Source: Lucifuga dentata (Eukaryota > Chordata > Actinopteri > Ophidiiformes > Bythitidae). Taken from it: a stretch of 64,000 bases of DNA. Positions within the stretch are counted from its first letter, which is position 1, and each line of letters opens with the position of its first letter. The position numbers and the translations under genes were made by a program. The stretch lies in assembly GCA_014773175.1 (NCBI GenBank), contig VXCM01001291.1:1-64000 (forward strand). The letters run 5' to 3'. A model generated the notes under the pieces. The model made no database searches, had not been told where the DNA came from, and saw only the letters and a program-made list of their open reading frames with translations. Below are positions 58,788-64,000 of the stretch, in pieces.

Positions 58788-58881
58788 ATGAAGAGGTTTG
58801 GCAGCCTGAGAAGAAGCAAGAAACGCAAGGAGCAAGATGGGCTAGGAGGGAGGCATCAGGCTGACATACCATGCCTGCCTG
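58788..58881 (+). CDS. prkag2: candidate alternative first coding exon of prkag2
   Basis: ATG followed by MKRFGSLRRSKKRKEQDGLG, then GRHQADIPCLP and one base before GTAATA: 31 codons plus 1 nt. That is phase 1, the same as the end of exon 3, so it could splice to the same downstream exon and replace the long N-terminus. The basic, Ser-containing content suits a gamma-2 N-terminus. A mammalian variant called gamma2-3B starting between exons 3 and 4 is known to me from memory; homology is not tested here. Confidence 0.55.
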
Positions 58882-61729
58882 GTAATATTCTCAACTCTTC
58901 ACATGGTCTATTACTCCTTATTATCTTTAAACTCATACAGCTGCTGCACATGTTCTATGTTACTCCAGTAACCCAATGATCTTTGATTCAGATCTTCTGT
59001 TTCATTTGCACATATATGAAGCCAGATAATGCTGCTACACCTGCCAATGACATTTTTTGACAAAGTTATAATGATAATTATGAAAAGGGTTTCAGGGTAT
59101 TCAAGACTTGGGTGATGCTGCAGAAATATTCTTCAAATTGAGCCATGTTTGTGAAAGTGCATGCATAGTCATCATCTTCCTCATCATCAGTAGGATCACT
59201 CTTCCCATCACAAATGAAGATAGAGCATCATCTATTTTGTAATTGGTTCATAAATCCTTTCTCAGCCTGCATTTATAGATGCTGGGTGTTGTTGCTTGTG
59301 ACCTCAGGTCCCCCATATCATTTAAGTGCTGGCTATGTGGTTAGTCTCTAGTTTCAAAAATGCATGTAATGCATCCTCTTGCAGTGAAACGACACAAACT
59401 AAAATGGAAAAGCTATGCGTGATTAGATGTCACTATTTTGTGAAATTCACACGGCAGAAACATCCCAATTTACTGCATATACAGCATGGTGCTCCCTGTA
59501 TTATACATCATTAATGTGACTCCAACAAATTAAAAAACAGGTTATCTTAAATTCTTCTGTGGACGTTATTTGAAATTGTTAAGTGTGGATCTGCAAGGGT
59601 GTACTGAAACAAAGCAGAAAAAGTTAATGTAATCTAATTTCATTTGATTTGGTCAGTTTTAGAGCCACACTACCTAATATAGTGTCAGTCAGATGTCGTT
59701 ATTTCTGTCCCATATCATGAGTCTCTTTGGAGTAGCTGCTCTATTTTGAAAGCATCAAACTTTATTAAAATAGAGAAGAAGCATTTGGGGTCAATAGAGA
59801 TGGTCAGAACATAAGCAAAAAATTGGTCTTTTTTTCTTAATAGTCAGGTTTTTTATGAGTGCGGACCACTGTGCAATCATATTTCAGTTACTGCAGCTAC
59901 TATACAATGTTAGCGTTTGTGCTGAATGCTTGATGAATGAAGCACTGGGCCACACTGTGAGGCCTTCAAGTGGCACTTCATCATGAACTTCACAGCTCCT
60001 GATTTAGAGCCGGTTCGTCCTCGGATGAGTTGAGGAGCAGGGTCTTGTCATAATGATGGAAGTCCATATGTGGCTGCTCTGGAGGTGAAAGAGTTTATCA
60101 TCAAGGCAAGGTCCAGTGTGTGACATGGTGACACCTCAGCATAAAACCATGAGCGTCTGGAAAATGTAGAAGTTACAGTAATGCTCCTCATAATGTTCCC
60201 TGCAGCCTTTAATAAGCTGTCATGTGAGAAATTTCAGTCGTGACCAATTAGAGGGAGCATGTCTGCCTTTCAGCAACACTTTGTCACATTTAAGTCTTCT
60301 GCCATGTTGCAGTTTGCACACCTATGTGAGCTATTGAACCCTTAATTACTGGAGTTTCTGAAAACTGACACATTTCTGACAGGAAGTCTACCTAACGAGC
60401 TGGTTTGAAAGCCTTGCTGCTAATTGGGGTTGCTCTAGGTCAAACGACCTGGCCTCACTATCAACACTAGCAGTAACCAGCACACGTATGCAAATACAAG
60501 CATAGCCATTCACAGTTGTAATTCATCATACTACATGGCTGGTCAGAGATAGCTGCAGCAGAGTGCCCACTGGGCCTGTAGTGGTCTCACTGCAACTAGC
60601 GAGGCTCATGTTGCTCCTGGAGTCATCTCATGTCTCCTAGTCTGACACCCCCGCTGACTCCTCAGGGGGCACCCAGACTCCCAAGTGTCCCAAGAAGTCC
60701 CAAGCTTTTGTGGCAGTGACACTAACACAGCATTTGCATTACATTTTAATGGTAGAGAGAAACATACACACAGCTGCCAATTATGTGTTCACTTGTACAG
60801 TTTAATGCAATCCAATACAGCCTAACAACACATTCTTCATTTGTGAAGCTTAGAATGTTTAGTTAATGTTTTGTTGATACTGCTTCAGAGAGATGTTGAA
60901 TTTATTTTTTTAGGCCATAGTTTGCAGCAATGCTATATTAGATTGCATTATACCGAGACAATATTTCTAATATGTATATAAATTGAGGTGGACAAAGCAT
61001 TCGCCTTTTAACTATGAATTTGCAAATGGCAATAGAAATGAATACACACCTCTATGACACCATGTCAAAATGTGCATTGTTATTAAAATTAAAAAAAAAA
61101 TACAAACAAGCTTCACAAAAGTAGGATTTATTGCAGTTATTGTAACAGTCTGTATTTAAATATAGAGGTTTATCTAATTAACTGGAAAAGCAGTGTCCAG
61201 TTAGCTGGTTTTTACCCTTTGAACCAGCACACACAGCTGCTTTAATTTTTTTTTATCAATTTTATCTTTTTTTTCTTATATAACCTTTATTTTACCAGCA
61301 TATCTTCCAAATCAGAATGTCCGCTTTTCAAGCTTTTCCTGGTCAAAATGGCAGCACAGTTTGTAAATAGTAAAAACAGCACGATGAATGTAGGGTAGAA
61401 TTTTACGAGAAATTAAATTAGGACATTAAGTAAGAGAGAAAAACTTGAGGTCACTCAGAAGACATATCCACTATCCACCAAGGCCCAAAGGTCCTCTGAT
61501 TTCACTTTTATGCTGCATAAAAAAAAAAAAAAAAAAAAAAAAAAAGATTTATCATGTAGATTCATTCTGCAGGGGTTTTGTGGACATCATCTGAACCATT
61601 TTTGTACAGCTGAATCAGCATCATCTTAGCTACACACTGGTGAAAGTTGCATGTTTCTAGCCTTATTTGATAATGTACAGTGATGGAATAAATGTCAGAC
61701 CTCTCCAAGTATATATTTGAATCCATCAG

Positions 61730-61860
61730 AACTGAACACTGTTGGTGTCAAAATATAGCAAACGTATTGACAAATGCCAAATCGCATCAACACCGCTCTA
61801 CAAAATTGACAAACAGACTAATGCAGATGAAAATGTAACCTCCTTGGCTGATGTAATGAA
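61730..61860 (+). mobile_element. decayed retroelement 3' tail
   Basis: Reads gacaaacagactaatgcaga, then gtaacctccttggctgatgt. It parallels the tail at 23300-23372 (ctaacaaacaaataaatgct...cataacctccttggcagagg) with substitutions; no poly-A left. Confidence 0.4.
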
Positions 61861-63419
61861 ATTATACCAATGAATCAGTAGACAGGTGGTCAAGGACAGC
61901 CAATTTAGCTCAGCATACAGCCTGTAGGGATGAATTAGTGCTCCGCAGACTTATAAATCTCAGCACACTATGGCAAACATTACAGAATCCAGCTCTTGCA
62001 GAGAAGCAGGACGTTTGCTTCTCAGTTTATATTAGTATTTTTCAGGTGGATTCATTCTGTAACATCATATAGAGAACTTTGTGTGGATTTTTAGACATTC
62101 ATAAATAACGCTAGATAGACAGAATCAAATAAAGCATGCAATTCCTGTTCCTGGGTGGTGTCTAGTTTTTCCCCCGTTAACCAGGGGAGGAGAGAGCTCC
62201 CAGCTTTGCCGTTATCTCCTTCTGTGGAATGTGCCACAACAGCGTGGCTAAAATAAGAAGGCTACACGGCGGAAGCGAGGCACACCAAAGAGGGCTGGTA
62301 CACAACTAAATGTCAAGAGATAGTGTAGAGTGCACTTGTACAGACTAAAAAATTAGGAGCTCATTTATGGACATCAAACTCTTAATTCTTTATAATTCTT
62401 ATTTCAGGGGATACATTCAAAAGGAGCAATGAAAGTTTTGGAAAATAGTATGTTGACTCATATAGGAGGAGAAATTTAACTTTTCAATGATGATTGTAAA
62501 TGCTTTATTTCTCAGCTAGAGGTTCATATTCAGATACATAACAAGCACAGCTCTGAGTTTGTTCCTGACTGTATATCAGTGACTGGTCCAAACTGTGGGA
62601 TCATTTACTGAAACTTATTGTTGCCTGAGGTTGAGTTCACGTGAGATATTTGCATACTCTGGGCTTTGCTTAACGAGTTTGTACCACATTCTGAACAGCG
62701 CCACTTCAGCCACCAGTGCTGAACGTGTCGACAAAATAAAAGTCAGCTGGAAGTCTCATGGTGGAAGCCTGCAAATGTGAAGCATTTGGCACACATCAGT
62801 CTTGTCACTCATTGTCTGGCCTTAGAAATATGTCGGCGAGGTGGAGCCGGGGCAGCGTGAGTGTCGCATGTCGTCCTGCGTCAGATGGTGACGCCTGACG
62901 CTAAAGAACATGTGAGGGCTGTCGTGACTGATGGCCTCAGTTAGACACAATTAGAGAAGGGGCCTGCTTCACAGACTGTTTCACTTTTATTGATCAACAA
63001 GCTGAACAAGAAAAAAAAACATCAAAAATAAGCTACATAATGTGCCACAAGGCAAATTTTCCACTTCCACTGCATACAGTTTTCTGTGTTTCTTTCTTTC
63101 TTTCTTTTTTTTTTTTTTTTTTTTTGAGGAACCTTAGTTGTGAAGGTGCTGATGGAAGAGTTGGGTCTCTAGGGTTTTCTTAAGGACCACTAGGGTTTTG
63201 TCAGCTGGAACAAAGTTGGTACTTTATTCCACCATTGACGGACCACAGAAGGAAATAGTCTAGCTTGAGACACGAATCACATGTTGTAGCAACATGTGGC
63301 ATCAGTCACAAATGAGATTAAACCTTCAAATTCCAACAATGGATTTTTAAATAGGTAGCTTTAACACAGCCAGTGAAGGAGCGATGCAGAAGTCAACAAA
63401 TGTCAAATGTCAAACAGCC

Positions 63420-63467
63420 TGTATAATCAAGAAATTATACAGGAGTGTAATCAAGAAATTATACAGG
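63420..63467. repeat. tandem duplication, about 24-bp unit, two copies
   Basis: The phrase gtaatcaagaaattatacagg occurs twice in a row, with one base different at the start of the first copy. Confidence 0.75.
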
Positions 63468-63580
63468 CTATAAGGAATTATATATCAGGAATTTGGAATT
63501 AGGTTTCACCAGACTTGTTTTTAAAATTTTTAGCTACAATAAACAGAAACACCTTACAATACAATGTCCCTTAAGTCAGG

Positions 63581-63750
63581 GCAAGTCAAGTTTATTTTTA
63601 TAGCCCAATATAACATACAATCTCAAAGAGTTTTATAGGCCCACACATCAGCAGTTCTCAACCCAGCCCAAGCTCTCTATGAAGATGAGGAAAAACTTGA
63701 TAAAAAACTTTTTCGTACAAGCGGGAAAAAAATGGAAGAAACCTGGTAAG
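63581..63750. repeat. teleost-type interspersed repeat fragment
   Basis: Phrases gcaagtcaagtttattttta, tagcccaatataacatacaa, and gggaaaaaaatggaagaaac match, with decay, a repeat I recognise from many teleost genomes. Class not certain. Confidence 0.55.
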
Positions 63751-64000
63751 ATTTATCATGTAAACGTTGGTTGTTGTTGATGGCTATCTATTCAATTCAA
63801 TGGTCATTTTTGATGCAGTGACTCACAGATGTCTTTGTAGCTGTTCAATATAAATGGTGATCATTCTACCTCTGTTAAAAACGATAATTCAGAGCTAATA
63901 CAACACAATTATGTGATATGACAACAGGAAAAGCATCATAAATTATCATGAAATTACGTTGCCATATAACATTATGCAATAAATAACAGTGTCCAAAATG

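Larger units (their letters stand above)
58882..64000 (+). other. prkag2: prkag2 intron, continuing past the window
   Basis: 5.1 kb with no recognised exon. Holds a decayed retroelement tail (about 61730-61860), poly-A run (about 61518-61545), poly-T (about 63106-63125), a 24-bp tandem duplication (about 63420-63467) and a teleost-type repeat (63581-63750). Confidence 0.6.

Noticed and set aside
62200..62300. GC-richer patch as a possible conserved enhancer
   Set aside because: Some motif-like words are present, but without alignment to other species there is no support.
1..64000. tRNA, rRNA, CRISPR, prophage or bacterial-type operon features
   Set aside because: Nothing of this kind was seen; the sequence is entirely vertebrate-like with spliced genes.

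Overview
The window comes from a vertebrate genome, most likely a teleost fish. A single large gene with 58 recognisable coding exons, compact introns and GT-AG splice sites fills most of it. Teleost-style repeats are scattered through it, including an antisense LINE fragment ending in a GAA-type tail. The gene is kmt2c (MLL3), the histone H3 lysine-4 methyltransferase of the COMPASS-like enhancer complex. The paralogue (a or b) cannot be decided from one window.

Layout: positions 1-1592 are upstream intron; the first one or two coding exons of kmt2c lie outside the window. Positions 1593-47177 hold 58 exons on the + strand. Every exon junction is in phase, giving about 4,876 residues once one assembly artefact is corrected (human KMT2C is 4,911). 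The order is: N-terminal extended PHD plus three PHD fingers (4635-10605), linker exons (14111-19510), second PHD cluster (20291-21897), basic linkers (22052-29805), HMG box (29895-31326), a long low-complexity region with a DPY/TPRP repeat array and coiled coils (31530-39461), conserved linkers (40123-43654), C-terminal extended PHD, FYRN and FYRC (43758-45407), Win motif, SET and post-SET (45265-47177). The 3' UTR runs to a polyadenylation signal at 48854.

About 1.8 kb after that signal, on the same strand, prkag2 (AMP-activated kinase gamma-2 subunit) begins at 50653. Three N-terminal exons (50653, 52601, 54525) are present, followed by long intron sequence to the window end. A good candidate for an alternative first exon lies at 58788-58881. 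The kmt2c-prkag2 neighbourhood is also found on human chromosome 7q36, where other genes lie between them.

Main points of interest: (1) two active-site tyrosines of the SET domain are phenylalanine here, including the Phe/Tyr switch residue that controls methylation state; (2) a LINE fragment with a perfect 16-bp target-site duplication sits just upstream of a 3' splice site; (3) complementary (GT)n and (CA)n tracts flank a single in-frame PHD exon; (4) 12 single-N positions are assembly joins, three of them between exact 65-67-bp duplications, one of which breaks coding exon 35. I saw no previously unknown multi-gene system; the window is two conserved vertebrate genes plus repeats.
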